From the NCBI GenBank assembly GCA_026545225.1, contig CM048849.1, forward strand, positions 30,452,336 through 30,516,335: a stretch of DNA of 64,000 nt, read 5' to 3'. The notes beneath the pieces were generated by a model that saw nothing but the letters and a program-made list of their open reading frames with translations, had not been told where the DNA came from and made no database searches. Each line of letters begins with the position of its first letter. Position 1 is the stretch's first letter. Positions 10,255 through 22,448 of this stretch are shown here, in pieces. The position numbers and the translations under genes were made by a program. This DNA is from Cornus controversa (Eukaryota > Streptophyta > Magnoliopsida > Cornales > Cornaceae).

Positions 10255-11760
10255 GGAAGCGCATTAGTAGGTGATAAGTTGAAGTGATGACATTCATTGC
10301 ATTCAAGGCTGTCCACCCTAAGATAACATTATAGGCGGATGGGCAATTTACCACCAAGAAATCCACCACAATTGTAGTTTGCCTTGGACTTGTTCCGGCT
10401 ATCGATAGGAGAGTAACTGACTCCAAAGGATACACCTTGTCCCTCGAGAATCCTTTCAGTGGTGATCGTGTATGTTTTAGTTTTTCTTTATCAATTTTCA
10501 TCTTGTCGAATGCTTCAAAAAATAGGAACTACCATTATCAATCAAAATCCGCCTTATATTGTAGTTGGCAATCATCATGGTAACAACCAGAGGATCATCA
10601 TAAGGTTGTTGAACTCCCCTGGCAATGACTCTAATCTCTCCAATCAATTGTTGTTCCACGGGGCTATTGTCTCGACTCCCCCTCGGGGGGTTGTTGTCGT
10701 ATCTATCTGCACTCTTAAAGTAGGGTGTCCTCTCATTCTGGTCAATAGAAGAGTTTTTGTATTTGGTTTCCTTCTCGTCCTTGACGCCTATGGATGATCT
10801 CTTCTTGTTATCCTCGACCTCTTTTCTTTTTCGAGTATTTATAATATTTTCAGCATTAATGTGTTTTTGGGCTCTAACCATCAACTCTACCATATTGGCT
10901 AGGGGTTCCTTGGCTAAGCGGAATAGAAACCTTGAAGTTTGCAAACCTCCCATAGAGGCAGTCAAAACCACCTTGTCTTTAGCCTCCTTTACTTGAAGCA
11001 TTTCTGAATTGAAACGATTGATGTAATCTCGAAGGGATTCTCCCTTCTGTTATTTTACTGTGAGCAGGTAGGTGGCTGACCTCTTTTTCCTCTATCCAAT
11101 GATAAAGTGTCGCATGAAGCTGGTTCAGCTCCTCAAAGGTCTCAATGGACCTAGGTTTGAGCTTGTTGAACCATACTCTCGCCGATCCTTTGGGGTGGTA
11201 GGGAAGGCATGACGTATGATGGCATCTGGTACTGCATGCAAATGTATCTAGAATGTCTCTAGGTGGTCGAGAGGATCTTGGGTCCCATCAAAACTCTCGA
11301 TTGTAGGCATCTTGAACTTATTTGGGAGAGGACATTTCATGATGGCAAGGCTGAATGGCAAGTTAATTTTATAGCCAAGGTCGTATATAACTGCAGAACC
11401 TTTTCCCTTCATAGCCTGCATTGTATAATCCATCTTGGCCCTAAGATCCTAGATCTGTAGGTCAAAGTGGGTGACCTCCTCTGTCTTTTCATTGACATAG
11501 GTTGTCATATCTACTAGAGGTCGATAATTCCATGGGAGAGGCAAAGGGGTTGGATCTTTATGTCCATCACCGATCTAGCTCCACTTTGCCTCAACTTCAT
11601 CTATGGGAGAGTTATTATCTTGACCTTTAGCATCTCTTTCTTGATGGCCCAAGTTGAGTGGATCATAATGCCCGACTGGTGAATTTTGGTGGAGAGGCGA
11701 ATCGGGAGGGGCAGGCAATCGTTGCATGATCATCATATTTTGTTGGATTAACCAGTCCAA
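10255..11760 (-). pseudogene. Broken Ty3/gypsy gag-protease
   Basis: Minus-strand reading, from right to left, gives a gag N-terminal piece (11575-11760), KMPTIESFDGTQDPLDHLETF (11250-11310), ARVWFNKLKPRSIETFEEL (about 11120-11190), then LQVKEAKDKVV, FLFRLAKEPLANMVELM and the linker (10600-11001). The protease region follows: RILIDNGSS (DNGSS, the aspartic protease active-site motif seen in many plant gypsy elements, about 10530-10560) and VYPLESVTLLSIAGTSPRQ (10380-10450), then VDFLVVNCPSAYNVILGW and STYHLLMRF. Frameshifts and stops separate the pieces. The protein similarity ends at about 10250, where other repeat DNA begins. No reverse transcriptase follows. Confidence 0.85.
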
Positions 11761-11943
11761 CCCTTGCCTTAAGGCTTAGACCTGCCATTCCAACGCTGTG
11801 ATTTGCTTTTGGTTGTTTGGGGAAGTTGGAGGTTCCCCAGCCACTTCCCTTTGACCAGAGTCCTGCATCAATACTCCCTTGCTGGCGGCTAGCTCGGATT
11901 GCAACAAAACTATACTTTTTTAGGGAGAACTATCGTTCCTTTA

Positions 11944-11956
11944 GACATCGCCAAAC
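11944..11956 (-). other. Worn primer binding site of the gypsy element
   Basis: On the minus strand TTTGGCGATGTC directly follows the LTR end TTCAACA, where plant gypsy elements commonly have TTTGGCGCC followed by GTC. Two central bases differ. Confidence 0.65.
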
Positions 11957-12346
11957 TGTTGAAGACAGTCTAAGACAACATTATTTCCTGTAAAACAAAG
12001 AATGAAATCACGTCGGTGGCACCGGTGTGGTACCGACCAAGGACTCTCCGACGATCAAGTCAGTTGATCTGTCAATAAATGAGGAGAGATTGTCTGTAGT
12101 GTATTTAATGCTCTTTCTTTGATTAATCATTGTACATACCTCGTTTATTAAATCCACTCCTTTATAGTAGTCGCTTGAGTTGGTTGTCAAAGACGTGTCT
12201 CCCGAGATTCACTGTAACCAATTTGTAAAGGAGAGAAATATCTAAACTACCTCATCATCTTGTTGTAATCTTGAAAAATTAAATTCAAATTCACTCAACC
12301 CTAACTCAACTGGTCAAATTGTCAACGTGATAAATCTCCCTTATCA
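11957..12346 (-). repeat. 5' LTR of the minus-strand gypsy element
   Basis: 390 bp. The minus strand starts TGATAAGGGAGATTTATCAC, an imperfect palindrome at the LTR edge, and ends AACA. It aligns with 5097-5546 but has one copy of the CAAAGACGTGTCTC block instead of two. Confidence 0.85.
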
Positions 12347-14030
12347 ATTTTCATTTTCAATATCTGAGCTTGTTTAAGTCACAAACAAAAAATTTGAAAT
12401 ATTCAATAGGCTTCCTATATGGCAGAAAACCTGATATTGGAGTATTAAACAATAAAATTTGACTGAAAAGTAGCATGGGGCACTAGTTAAAGGTAGTGAA
12501 TTTTGTTTAATGGGTCGTTTTCAAAACAAAAAAAAAATGGATCTTCTCAAATTGAAACGACCTAATCAAACTGTTTCAAGAAAAAGTTGACTACGCAAAG
12601 AAAAAGTCGATAACCTGTGCATCAACTTGTTTTCAATGTCAGTATGCTTGAAGCCTTGTGTGTAAGGAATGCATTTATGGTGGCCAAGGAATTGGGGTTG
12701 TAGATTTTTAAAAGAAAAATTATTTAGCAGTTGCAAATTCAAATCGAAGACCTCTTGATATCCTGAATACAATTTTTGACATTATACAGCAGTTAGAGAC
12801 ATTTCAAGCAGCCTCAATCTATCATGTTTTTAGAAGTGTAATTTTGGTTACTCTATTAAAACTACCTTCATCTCAAGATTACTATGAAGGAATATTATCT
12901 TGTATTCCTTTAGAAGTTCAGAAGAGCAGATAAACGACAAGGATTGTATTATCATTGACAATCAGAAGAGCATTGGTAGTCCTTATTGTAACATACCATT
13001 ACCACATATATATATATATATATGTATAATATAATATTTAATAAAGATACATAAACTTTCTTTGTCAGATATTTTTGTTAGATATTATTAACAAGAAAAA
13101 TATCTAAAATTATATGCTCATCTCTATTAACGAGTCTCTGAAGAACCGAGAAGAAAAAAACTAAAGTATTGTGATACCAAAATAGCATAATTGTTTAATG
13201 ATAAATTCTATTGTTATTTTTGAAAAAGTTATTAAAGTGCTTCTCTTTCTCTCTCTCTCTATATATATACACACACACACATGCTACAATTAAAGCGATC
13301 CTACTTTGCCTTTTTATAGCATTTTAGGATTTTATAAAAAAGAAAGTGATATTTGTACTATATTTTTAAACAAATACATTCCATTTTTTTATACAAAATT
13401 AAATTTAAAAATATTCCTAAGATCATTAATATTTGATTTCTTTAATTACAAAATAAAAAAAAAACAACATAATATCTTTGAAAAGTGAAGTTCAAATTTT
13501 TGAAAGTGTCCCACGAGCAACACATTGGAGTATGGCCCAATGTTCCTTTATTTGGTCGCCTCATAATCAATAATACATTTTGAATTGAGCCCCCACAAGG
13601 TGTCACAAAAAGCACAAACTAACCTTCTTAATCGACACAAGACCACAACTGAAGCAACAAACAGCGTTATGCGTAATAATTAAGAATCAAAGACTTTATT
13701 GACCTAATAATTACAGAATAGTAAAAAGTGAAAGAATTAAAAAAAAATATCTACTTCGTACCATTGAATGACTAAAACAAATCATTCCACTGCCATCGAA
13801 CTGCGGAATTAATCGATTCTTTTTCTGTTCACCACACTCACACGCTGTTAATACTTAATCGTATGTATCCTTCAGTCTCACGGTTGGTTGCTAAATTACC
13901 AAACTGTCCTTACCATTTAAATCAATTTTTCTTTTGATTTTCGTGGCCTTAGCAAATTTCAACAAAAATTGCCCAGGATGAATTTTGTTCCATTATTTAT
14001 TTTTTAATTTTTGGAAAACGGATCATTCCA
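12347..14030. other. Non-coding AT-rich intergenic DNA
   Basis: No gene recognised. It contains a TA microsatellite (13007-13024) and a CT/TA/CA compound microsatellite (13243-13281). The short frame at 12566-12772 has no recognisable motif and looks repeat-derived. Confidence 0.5.
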
Positions 14031-14147
14031 ACCATGGACCTTTAGTCTTATGACGACACGGTAAATCTCAAATATATGCAATCATTCACGGACCTTTGGA
14101 CTTATGACAACATGGTAAAACTCAAATATATGCAATCACTTGCAAAC
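14031..14147. repeat. Two-copy tandem repeat, about 56 bp
   Basis: The block GGACCTTT(A/G)G(T/A)CTTATGACGACA with CTCAAATATATGCAATCA occurs from about 14035 and again from about 14091, with a few differences. Confidence 0.8.
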
Positions 14148-14234
14148 TACACAATATTATTTGAACTCAGATTTTTTGCGTCTTGTGAATTAAAGATAGG
14201 ACATCCAAGTTTACGTCTTGTTCGCTCTAAATTA

Positions 14235-14657
14235 AGGGCTAGTTTGGTACGCAGAAATGGAGGTGGAATGGAATAGTCATTCCACCTTTGATTCCCTTTC
14301 TTTCGTTTGTTGTGCTACATTAGAAATGGAATGACCATTCCAAGTCATTCCCTTAGAATGTTTATTCCAACAAATCCATTCCACTTCTTGAATCATAGAA
14401 TGACCATTCCATTCTCATTCATTATTAAAATCATCCTCTCTCTCTTCATTAATGCATCTCTCTTTTACAACTTACTCTAGAATATATATAAATCATCCTC
14501 CTTCTCTTCATTAATACCATTTCATTTCTACATTATTCTCTATCTGTAGCCAAACATTAGAATGAGAATGGTCATTCCATTCTATTCTCATTCTCATTCC
14601 ATTCCTGACTTCATTCCATTTCCACTTCATTTCATTCAAGCGTATCAAACTAGCCCT
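14235..14657. mobile_element. MITE with AGGGCTAGTTTG termini
   Basis: Left AGGGCTAGTTTGGTACGC and right GCGTATCAAACTAGCCCT are inverted with one mismatch over 18 bp. The interior is built of repeated ATTCCATT/GGAATGG motifs that pair across the element. No target duplication is clear: the left flank is TTA and the right flank is AAA. The frame at 14511-14705 is a product of the ATTCCA repeats. Superfamily (PIF/Harbinger or hAT) is unresolved. Confidence 0.8.
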
Positions 14658-15477
14658 AAAGGAAGAAAGAGAGGATAAAATGCAAATACTCCCTGTTACT
14701 CGCAAAACCCTTTACATTTTTCAATTTGTGCAAATAAGGAGAAATCTTTAATTTGGAAGAAATGAAACAATGAAATGACTGAAATACCCTTACTATATAA
14801 ATAAATAAATAAAGGCAAAAACATTAAATGACAAAGGACACTTTTGGATTTAAAAAAAGTTTGAAATCATCAATGACTATTTTCCAACGGTGCCGGAGGC
14901 AATTTGCTCCAAAATTTGAAATTATAGAAATTTATGTGGTCATATCAAATTGCAAGAAGTTTTCTAGCACATTTTCTATTCAGCCGCAGATGTTTTGCAC
15001 TTTATCTCAAAAGAAAAAGGAAAAATTACACCTAAACAAATATTAATTTTCATTGTCATTGTCTTGCTGTCTTAATTGACCAAAGTTCGTTGTGAGCTCT
15101 AGATTAGTGCAGAGTTAACGCACAAACATACTATATAAACACAAACCTAGTCTATTACATAGATGCATGTATGTCAGGTCCCAATTGATAACATCTATGG
15201 AATGATCAGAGCAATCCAATGCTTGCAATTTCTTAACTATGCTTCTCGGTGTGTTTCAATCATCACTTAGATTAATTTATACAAGGCATGGATGAACTAG
15301 CTAAATGGCTTTTATTATATGGATGAGAAAATGATAATTTTAGAAAACATAAAAGCAAATGATATTAGTACATGCCTTGATGTTCTGCAATTGAAGATGT
15401 TGCAAATAGAAGAAATAACATGGATAATATAATCAAGAGTAAAGTGAAAAAAACTTTTTTGTTATCCAAAAGTTTCC

Positions 15478-15705
15478 TAATGTACGCAGAAATTCATTAA
15501 AAACCCTTTCGTTTAAATGACCAGAATACCCCCTCCGGTTATGTACGTGCATATATCTCATTATCAATTCCGACAAAAATTCATTAAAAACCCTTTCTTT
15601 TAAATGACCAAAATACCCCCCTCCAGTTATGTACGTGCATATATCTCAAAAATTTATTAAAAACTCTTCCATTTAAATGACCAAAATACCCCTCACACCG
15701 TTGTG
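15478..15705. repeat. Three-copy tandem repeat
   Basis: Units share AAATTCATTAAAAACCCTTTC, then AAATGACCAAAATACCCC and GTTATGTACGTGCATATATC. They start near 15490, 15585 and 15650; the last is shortened. The AAATGACCAAAATACCC wording is common in terminal regions of plant DNA transposons, so this may be a decayed element. Confidence 0.75.
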
Positions 15706-17000
15706 TGATATTTAAATTGACAATTTCAGTGGCACGGAGTGTTTTGGTTTTGCACATTTTGTGTATTGTAGGAGTTGTAGCATTAGAAGTTTATACAAGC
15801 CTTGTAAGCAACATTTTTAATATAAAGCATGAATTACTCATCCATTTCAAATGGGTTTTCATGAATTACTCATCCATTTCAATGAGTAACACATATAAAA
15901 CTGACTCGTACCCTCAAATTTAAAAACATGTAGAACTAGAAACTAATAGAGCATAGTTATTAATAAAACTCTTGTTGACCGTTGAATTGATAAACTTATT
16001 AAAAAACATATATTTGAATTTTTGCAAATCTCAAAAATTGTATCAATCCAATAATTAATAAAAAGAGACTATAAGAGGGTTCTGTTGATAGACTTCCACA
16101 AACTAATATCGAGTAATATGAAGAAAATATATTGAACAGAAAAGTGCATTTTATATTCCTTTACAAGAGTCATCCATAATCATTTTGGTGAAACACAGAT
16201 TCATAATTCACTAACGAATTGGATGAAAAATAGAAGCCCACCTCTAATTTTCGTTTTTAAAATAAAAATGAATCAAAAAAATACAAAAGAAAAATAGCTT
16301 CATAATAACTACAATAAAATTTGCCCACTAGAAGACCTAGACCTTACATTTATACATCATTAACACATAAAAAAACACATGTATATAATATTTTCACACA
16401 ATTATAACTCCTACATGAAATCATAGCACATAAATGCATAGATATAGACATACATTTACATACACATGTTTTAGTAAATGTTTGAAAAAAACGAAGATGT
16501 GGGTCGGATCCAGGCCCCCAAATCAAGGCCTAGAGGCATCAGAGGGAGCAGACAAGATGACCCTTGAAAGTTCATTCTCTGTGCACATTACCATGCTTCC
16601 TTCATTCTTCAATATCCAGAGCATCGGCTTATTGTACACAGATACAGATATGAACAATTATACAACATAAAATGCTCCCCAAACTTCAACTAAGAATTAA
16701 TTTTAGTCAACTAGTTCTAAATTTAAATAATTGCTAACCTTTCTTTAGCTACTTGGCAAGGCCGCTATTCATAGGCAATCAATTATTCTTATTGTTATTG
16801 CAAAAGAAATCCCAGTCAGATCAAAATGTCAAATGCCCTCCTTTACAAGTTTTTTCCATCCTAGGTTTATGTTTCAAAGATTCATGGCGTTTTGTTTGTC
16901 CCTGTATAAAATTCATGTCACTAGAGTATAAGAGTAGCAGATTCAGTTTTATGTAGAAAATTGTAATTTTCACCGCCAAAATAATCCCAAAGATGCGAGA
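15706..17000. other. Non-coding region downstream of the phosphatase gene
   Basis: AT-rich, with no recognised gene. The frames at 16434-16670 and 16753-16956 lack known motifs. The right part may be 3' UTR of the minus-strand phosphatase gene if the 17090 terminal exon is real. Confidence 0.4.
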
Positions 17001-17089
17001 TAGGGGCCACTTTGGCTGCAGAAATAGTATGCCTTCAGTGCTCAGCCATGTTGCAAAATTTTGGAGCTTCTCTACGGCTTCCAATGCAC

Positions 17090-17094
17090 CTAAC
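17090..17094 (-). CDS. Possible terminal micro-exon of the phosphatase gene (stop codon)
   Basis: On the minus strand a good acceptor, TGTTTACAG, ends at 17095. If the donor at 20159 (CAAG/GTAGAG) is used, the joined codons read Gln, Gly (G/GT) and then TAG, so the protein ends LQG, the ending I remember for related plant phosphatases. The downstream minus-strand sequence (about 16820-17090) would be 3' UTR. The intron would be about 3.07 kb and would contain RTE LINE fragments. This rests on splice-site reading only. Confidence 0.4.
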
Positions 17095-17764
17095 CTGTAA
17101 ACATGACACATCTTCAGAGTCAGCCAAGTTACATGTACAATGAAAGTTGAACAACAATACCGGTATGGCAAATGATTTTCACGGACATTTGGATTTAAAA
17201 ACAAAAAAACAAAGAATCAACAAGGACTGCAAGCAATGGGATAAATAGAATATGCATAGATTTTCTGTTAAGCGGACGCTTAGAGGAAAGAGGAGTGTGT
17301 CTGGTACACACTAAAAAATCAACCAATACTGCTAGTATGAATAGGATGAATTTATTCCTTATTAATGAGGAAATTAGACAACAGTCAGGCAGTTTCCAAA
17401 TGTGTTATTAGAAAGTGCACTTCAAAAGGCAATAATGTCAAATGAATAATCAAGTACCAACTCAAGTACCTAAAGCTCACAAAGCTCAAGGAGACTATGA
17501 AAGAAAATGGCTCGAACTCAGCATCATTATGTGATCAAGGACATGCTTCATACAAAACAGATGAGATTTTGTAGGACTAAATTTCCCATAGAGCCCAGAG
17601 GGAGCTTGTAACAGAAGCATGCCTACCAACACTCATCTTCCATAGGCTGAATGGATTTCTAATAATGATACCATGATCCAACCACATAAAAAATTACATG
17701 GACACAATATAGGGAACAAAATCAACTTTCTATTAGATTTACCAACTACATGTAGGAAAAATAC

Positions 17765-18225
17765 AATAGTACCAATTTAAAAAAATGAAGGGGATATACA
17801 ATATTGCAACAATTATCGAGGAATTAAATTTTTGAATCATACAATGAAACTATGAGAAAGGGTGATACAACAAAGATTAAGGAAGGAATTCACAGTATTT
17901 GATAACCAATTTAGATTTATGTGAAGGAGATCCATGATAGACACTACTTACTTAATAAGACAATTAGTTGAAGATTGGAGGAATAAACAAAAAGATCTAC
18001 ATAGGTTTCACAAACTTATAAAAAGCATGTGACAAGGTACTGAGAGAAAAAGTTTGGTGGGCTTATTCAAGATACATAGAGGAAAACAAGACTAAACTTC
18101 GGTCTAAATTGCACCAAGGATCAATACTAACCAATATCTATTCAAAATTATTTTAGATGAAATAATAAAAAACCTAAAAGCAGAAATTCGATTATTATAT
18201 GTTCTTAATATAAAGAAAATCTAAG
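17765..18225 (+). mobile_element. RTE-type LINE reverse transcriptase fragment
   Basis: Broken frames give KGDIQYCNNYRGIKF, HTMKLWERVIQQRLRKEF, DNQFRFM, a worn R-S-M with TTYLIRQLVEDWRNKQKDLH, then weaker matches to LHQGS and FKIILDEI. This is the order seen in plant RTE-clade reverse transcriptases. It has stops and frameshifts and lies in the putative last intron of the phosphatase gene. Confidence 0.82.
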
Positions 18226-18238
18226 AGATTATTTATAG

Positions 18239-18430
18239 ATTCATCATCATCATCATCATCATCCTTGCCTTTATCCCATAGAGATGGGGTCGGCCACATG
18301 AATTCTCTTTTTCCATTCCTTCTTATTATATACCATGTCCTCTCTTAAATTTAGATTTTTTAAGTCGTTTTTAATTACTTCATCCCATGAAAGTTTTGGT
18401 CGGCTTTTTTGTCACTTTCCCTCTAAACAA
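18239..18430 (-). mobile_element. 3' end of an RTE-like LINE or related SINE
   Basis: The minus strand ends in (GAT)n after GGGATAAAGGCAAG. GCCGACCCCATCTCTATGGG and the GAATTCATGTGG segment are the widespread 3' end of plant RTE-type LINEs. Its orientation is opposite to the neighbouring RTE fragment at 17765, so the two come from separate events. Confidence 0.65.
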
Positions 18431-19009
18431 ATAACTCTTCCTCTTTTTATAGATGCATCATCAGGTGTGTGTTGTGGTAAATGTTTCACTTTCTACAACA
18501 TGACAGTTTGTCACAAATCACAACAGTTAGCGACAAAAGTTCGTTGCTAATAGTAGTCCCACCAATAAAGTTTATTTATAATTGCTTAAATTTTCTAAAA
18601 GAAAATTATATTCCTACATTACTAACCGATATCAATAGATCATAAATATTAATTTTCTACTATCAGCAAACCTGTGGTTCTATGATATTTCACTAGTCAT
18701 GAAAGGCAATCGTGGTAACTTAAGGTACATTTCACTGATTCTAAACCATTTATATCCAATCTCAGGTTGTGCAACTGCAACTTTTGTATGAACCATGAAC
18801 CATCTCAGGATGGCCAAACACTAGGCTACATGTGGCTTTTTGTTAGTGGGAGCACCACTTCATATGATCGTACACGAATTTGATCAATGTCCCTTAATGT
18901 GGGCAGCCACAAGGCTTGACTCACTCATTACACATGATATACACTAGTGTGGAAAGTTAATTAAAGTGATAAGACAGTGTACCATGTAGGCAGAGAGGTT
19001 GGCTGGAGA

Positions 19010-19615
19010 ATACTATATACAAACTTGCTAAGTTCAGAGAAAAATTAGTGATAATTAATTAAAGTTATCTAAAAACGACGTTTGTATAAGAAAATGAAAT
19101 TAGAGAAAGACAAAAAAGCTACTTTGAGAAGAATAAAACCATATAGGAAGCTTCAACTCCGAAGAATATGGTAATATTATGGAGATTAGAGAGAACAAAT
19201 TTCAGCAGGATCAAGATGTGAGAGGTAACAAGGCATTCAAAAAGATAAAACAAGAAGGGCACTAAGACCAGATGGAATTCCTATTGGGACTTGGAAATAT
19301 TTAGGGAATGATGACATGTTTGGACAAACAAAAATTGTTTAATACAGATCTTCAGAACTTAGCAATCAAGGAAGTGTTTATAAGTGGCAAAACAGTGTTA
19401 CAATTTTTAAAGATAAAAAATAAGGGGGAATATTGAGTTATGCAAATTATCGTTGTAAAAAATCGATGTTTCATTTTGTGAAAACTTTAAGAGAGTGATT
19501 AATTAAGAAAATTGTTTGATGAGTGGCAAAAAGTAAGTTATAAATTAAGATAGTAGGATGATGGAATATTATTCATGCAGTTGACTCTAAATAGCTAGAA
19601 CAAGGCTTTTGTGAG
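19010..19615 (+). mobile_element. Second RTE-type LINE fragment
   Basis: Broken frames match the segment before and at the start of an RTE reverse transcriptase: KEYGNIMEIRENKFQQDQDV, a frameshifted PDGIPIGTWKYLGND at about 19270-19310, then GGILSYANYRC and FHFVKTL. It covers the N-terminal side of the domain, whereas the 17765 fragment begins slightly further in. Decay is heavy. Confidence 0.68.
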
Positions 19616-19680
19616 ATTTTAAGTATCCAGCCAATTAAATTAAAGAATACCGGACAAACGAAGTGCATCTAGTATCTTCA

Positions 19681-19793
19681 TGTCAGTAAGTGGGATGAAT
19701 ATACCACATCTGAGATGAGATGCAAACAATATTTTCAAAACTGTCAGTAAGTGGGATGGATATACCACATCTAGGATGAGATGCAAATATGTA
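19681..19793. repeat. Two-copy tandem repeat, about 60 bp
   Basis: GTCAGTAAGTGGGATG(A/G)ATAT followed by ACCACATCT and GATGAGATGCAAA occurs from about 19682 and again from 19742. Confidence 0.85.
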
Positions 19794-20127
19794 ATAAGAA
19801 TAGAACACCAGTCAGTTTTCTTCTCTTTGATTTTTAATGTTCTAATTTCTTGGTGGCTTTTCTTGAACTCCCCAATAGGTCTTATTTTTATCACCCAAAT
19901 ACCATTTGAGAACTGTTTATAACTTTCCATTAAAATAATAATATCTACGAGAACAATCTTCAAAACAAGACAATTAAACTTTCCTCGGCAACAATTTTAA
20001 CAATGTGAAAATGGGATCAAAGACAACAAACTATATATTGGACAAATGTAAGGGTTGAAATTTCAATAGTTTAAGTATAAAAATAAAATAAAAGATAAGG
20101 GTGAAATTTCAAACATCTTTATGCAAA

Positions 20128-22291
20128 TCAGTAAAAGAAAAACAACAAGGGTTCTCTACCTTGAAGACATTTCCCAAAGTTTTGTAGTTGTAACATAAAA
20201 CCGGAATTAGGAGCAGCAAATGGCCGTTTACTCTTCACATGTTCCAGAGCTTGGGACACGCTCATACCATGCTTTCTCATCAAATAAGCGACAACAATAG
20301 TCACACTGCAAGGTAGAAAAGATTGTCAGAGATTAGCTTCTATGAGGTTTATGTGTCTAGAAATTCTTATAGCAAACTATCATTTCTTTGAAGAGATGTT
20401 CCAACAGACATTGGTGGCTTTTGAGTCAAGCAGAATACCAAACAAAACTGATAAAATAAAAATAAAAATTTGGATGACTGCATTTTTTTAAAGTCCAAAT
20501 AACATAATATAATAGAAGTATGGATACACATAAAAGATTGAAATGTCCATACATGCATCTGACACGGCCCTACTCATGTCAAACAAGCCAAAAGAACACC
20601 GTGGACATGCAACGGACACGCGACACACCAGACACGTTGTGGCCACATGTGTTGGATTAAAAAGGAATTTTTTAAAAAACTCCAAGAAAAGAAGGGGGGT
20701 TAGAATATAAAGTATGTTGAATTCTTTGAAAAGTTTCAATAATATGGATGTGAAAACATTAAAAGAAATAAAATTATATGAAATTTACCAAGCAATTTAT
20801 TTACTTGATCTTTTTATGCTTATTACTGTGCTAAATTGTGAAAGATCACAAGAAGAAAATAGTAAGAATCTTGCTCTCTTTTGCAACCAAGCTTTGAACA
20901 GCGAAGCTTCTTCTTCTTCTTCAATAAACTATCTTCCTCTATCGTTTTTTCCCCTTTTCTTTTGTCCTCTTCATCCTATCACAAATATGCCAAGCTAAAA
21001 TAGGACACGTGAAGCTCAGGCAGGACCAATCTATATCCACTGAACCTAGCTCAAACATCTAATTGTCAGCCCAACTTGTTTCATTTACACTAATCAGAGT
21101 AGTATATTCTCAGTGCCATTCTTTTGAAAGATTTTAATGTATTGAGTGTTTATTCTGGATTCTCAATGTAACCGTAGGGGATTCATACAACTCTAGTACA
21201 AATTGTAAAACCGGATTTAACACTGAGGGACCGAATTACAAATACTGTAGGAATTGAACATGCAATGACATTTCTTCACCAGATAGAAGAAAATAATCCT
21301 GAAAAGCAAGTAAGCTAGAATGGGTGTGAAAAATCACCTTCTGGATATTCCCATAAAGCAATGAACCAACACACCACCACCCGTTCGTTTAGCTTCTTCA
21401 ATGAAATCGAAACACTCATTGAAGTACTGGTCTATATGTATATCTTCTCTGTCTTGGACTACCCCAATCCACAATAAAACCATAAGATTGTGAATAACAT
21501 CAGCTTCAGAAACGAAATGAGGCTTCAAATTAATGCAGAACAACAGAAACTTCAGAAAGATAGTAGAAAGAAAACAATCACACAGCAATGAAAACAAAAA
21601 CCAGCAAAATAACAAAATCAAGGTGGAATTACAATTTAGAACTGCTTTAAGAGATGATAAAGTTGAAATACAGTAACCATGCAAACTTGAGTAAAAACAA
21701 GCAACATACAACTCAATCCTGCAAATTTATTTTCATTTCAACCTACAATCATGAACCTTATTGTAGATCATTTTCTTATAAATGCTAATATAAGTGAAAC
21801 AACTGGAATTTCATTTATGACAAAACAATTGATTATGACCAAGGAGTGCAAACCTTGAAATATTTGTTCAAAAGAAACAACTTCTTCATGAATATCAGAA
21901 TTTTCTACCTTGAATAATTTTGTATTTGAAATCATCTGGATGAGTAGGTGCCAATGAATTGGCTACAGTCAAAATGTGAGTGACATTCAAGCATTTCAAC
22001 ACTCTCTTGTTATTTGCAGCTGCAAAGGAACCCAAGAAGAGACCCTGAGAATTCAGGAAAAATTAAAAAGTTAATAAAAATTGCCAAAAGAAATGAAGAT
22101 TAATAACGAAATAAAGAAAATAAAAATGTGAATTAAGCACTAAAAAGGCAGATTACAAGCTCACAATTCTTTACCTCTTCAATTTGGCAAGGAACATCAT
22201 CCTCTCTAATGCATTTTGTTGCATTAATAGCTTGCCAAATTGCTGCAATTCGTTCCCTACACATTTCATCAGTTTCATAACTTTCATCCAT
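20128..22291 (-). CDS. DSPTP1: Dual-specificity protein phosphatase (DsPTP1-like), four coding exons
   Basis: The product is a cytosolic or nuclear phosphatase of the atypical DSP family, removing phosphate from Tyr and Ser/Thr, in plants chiefly on MAP kinases. Exons (minus): 22175-22291, 21909-22044, 21338-21458, 20160-20305. All junctions are GT-AG and in phase: 39 codons; 45 plus one base; 2+117+2; then the rest. The start MDESYETDEM is the first in-frame ATG. Motifs: GLFLGSFAAANNK and NVTHILTVANSLAP (exon 2); QDRED with the likely general acid Asp87; catalytic loop HCFMGISRS with Cys118 and Arg124 (HCX5R complete); VTIVVAYLMRKHGM and APNSGF (exon 4). Length is about 174 aa if it ends LQG after splicing to 17094, or 184 aa (extra REPLLFFFY) if read through to the TGA at 20128. 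Both lengths fit the family. It could instead be the close relative DSPTP1B/MKP2. It looks intact. Confidence 0.9.
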
Positions 22292-22448
22292 TGCTAGTAA
22301 GTAGGACAAGTTTGTCTATTTCTTTTCCTTTCTTCCCTTTAAAATGGTCCTCTGGTTGTTGAAAATATCAGGATTTTTCCACAATTCAGAACTTTCCTTG
22401 AACTTTGAATTTGTTCAAAGCAGGTTCAGATTCACAAGAAAAAGCAAC
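22292..22448 (-). other. Probable 5' UTR exon part of the phosphatase gene
   Basis: Upstream of the ATG the minus strand runs without an obvious splice site back to an acceptor, GCCTGTACAG, ending at 22449. This suggests the start-codon exon extends to 22448 and that a 5' UTR intron precedes it. Inference from splice-site reading only. Confidence 0.35.

Larger units (their letters stand above)
5097..12346 (-). mobile_element. Ty3/gypsy retrotransposon, minus strand, pol replaced by nested repeats
   Basis: Two same-orientation LTRs (5097-5546 and 11957-12346) flank a minus-strand interior. Read on the minus strand, the 5' LTR (11957-12346) begins TGATAAG and ends TTCAACA. It is followed by a worn PBS, TTTGGCGATGTC (11944-11956), resembling the TGGCGCCGTC class. 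Gag and protease remains follow at 10255-11760. The 3' LTR (5097-5546) is preceded by the purine tract AGGAGGCAGG. Possible target copies are ATTCT (5092-5096) and ATTTT (12347-12351), 4 of 5 matching. Reverse transcriptase, RNase H and integrase are absent; the interval 5547-10246 holds other repeats, so pol was probably lost or displaced by insertions. Confidence 0.82.

Noticed and set aside
16821-17204. 127-aa minus-strand frame as a separate gene
   Set aside because: No recognisable domain; better explained as 3' UTR or terminal exon surroundings of the phosphatase gene.
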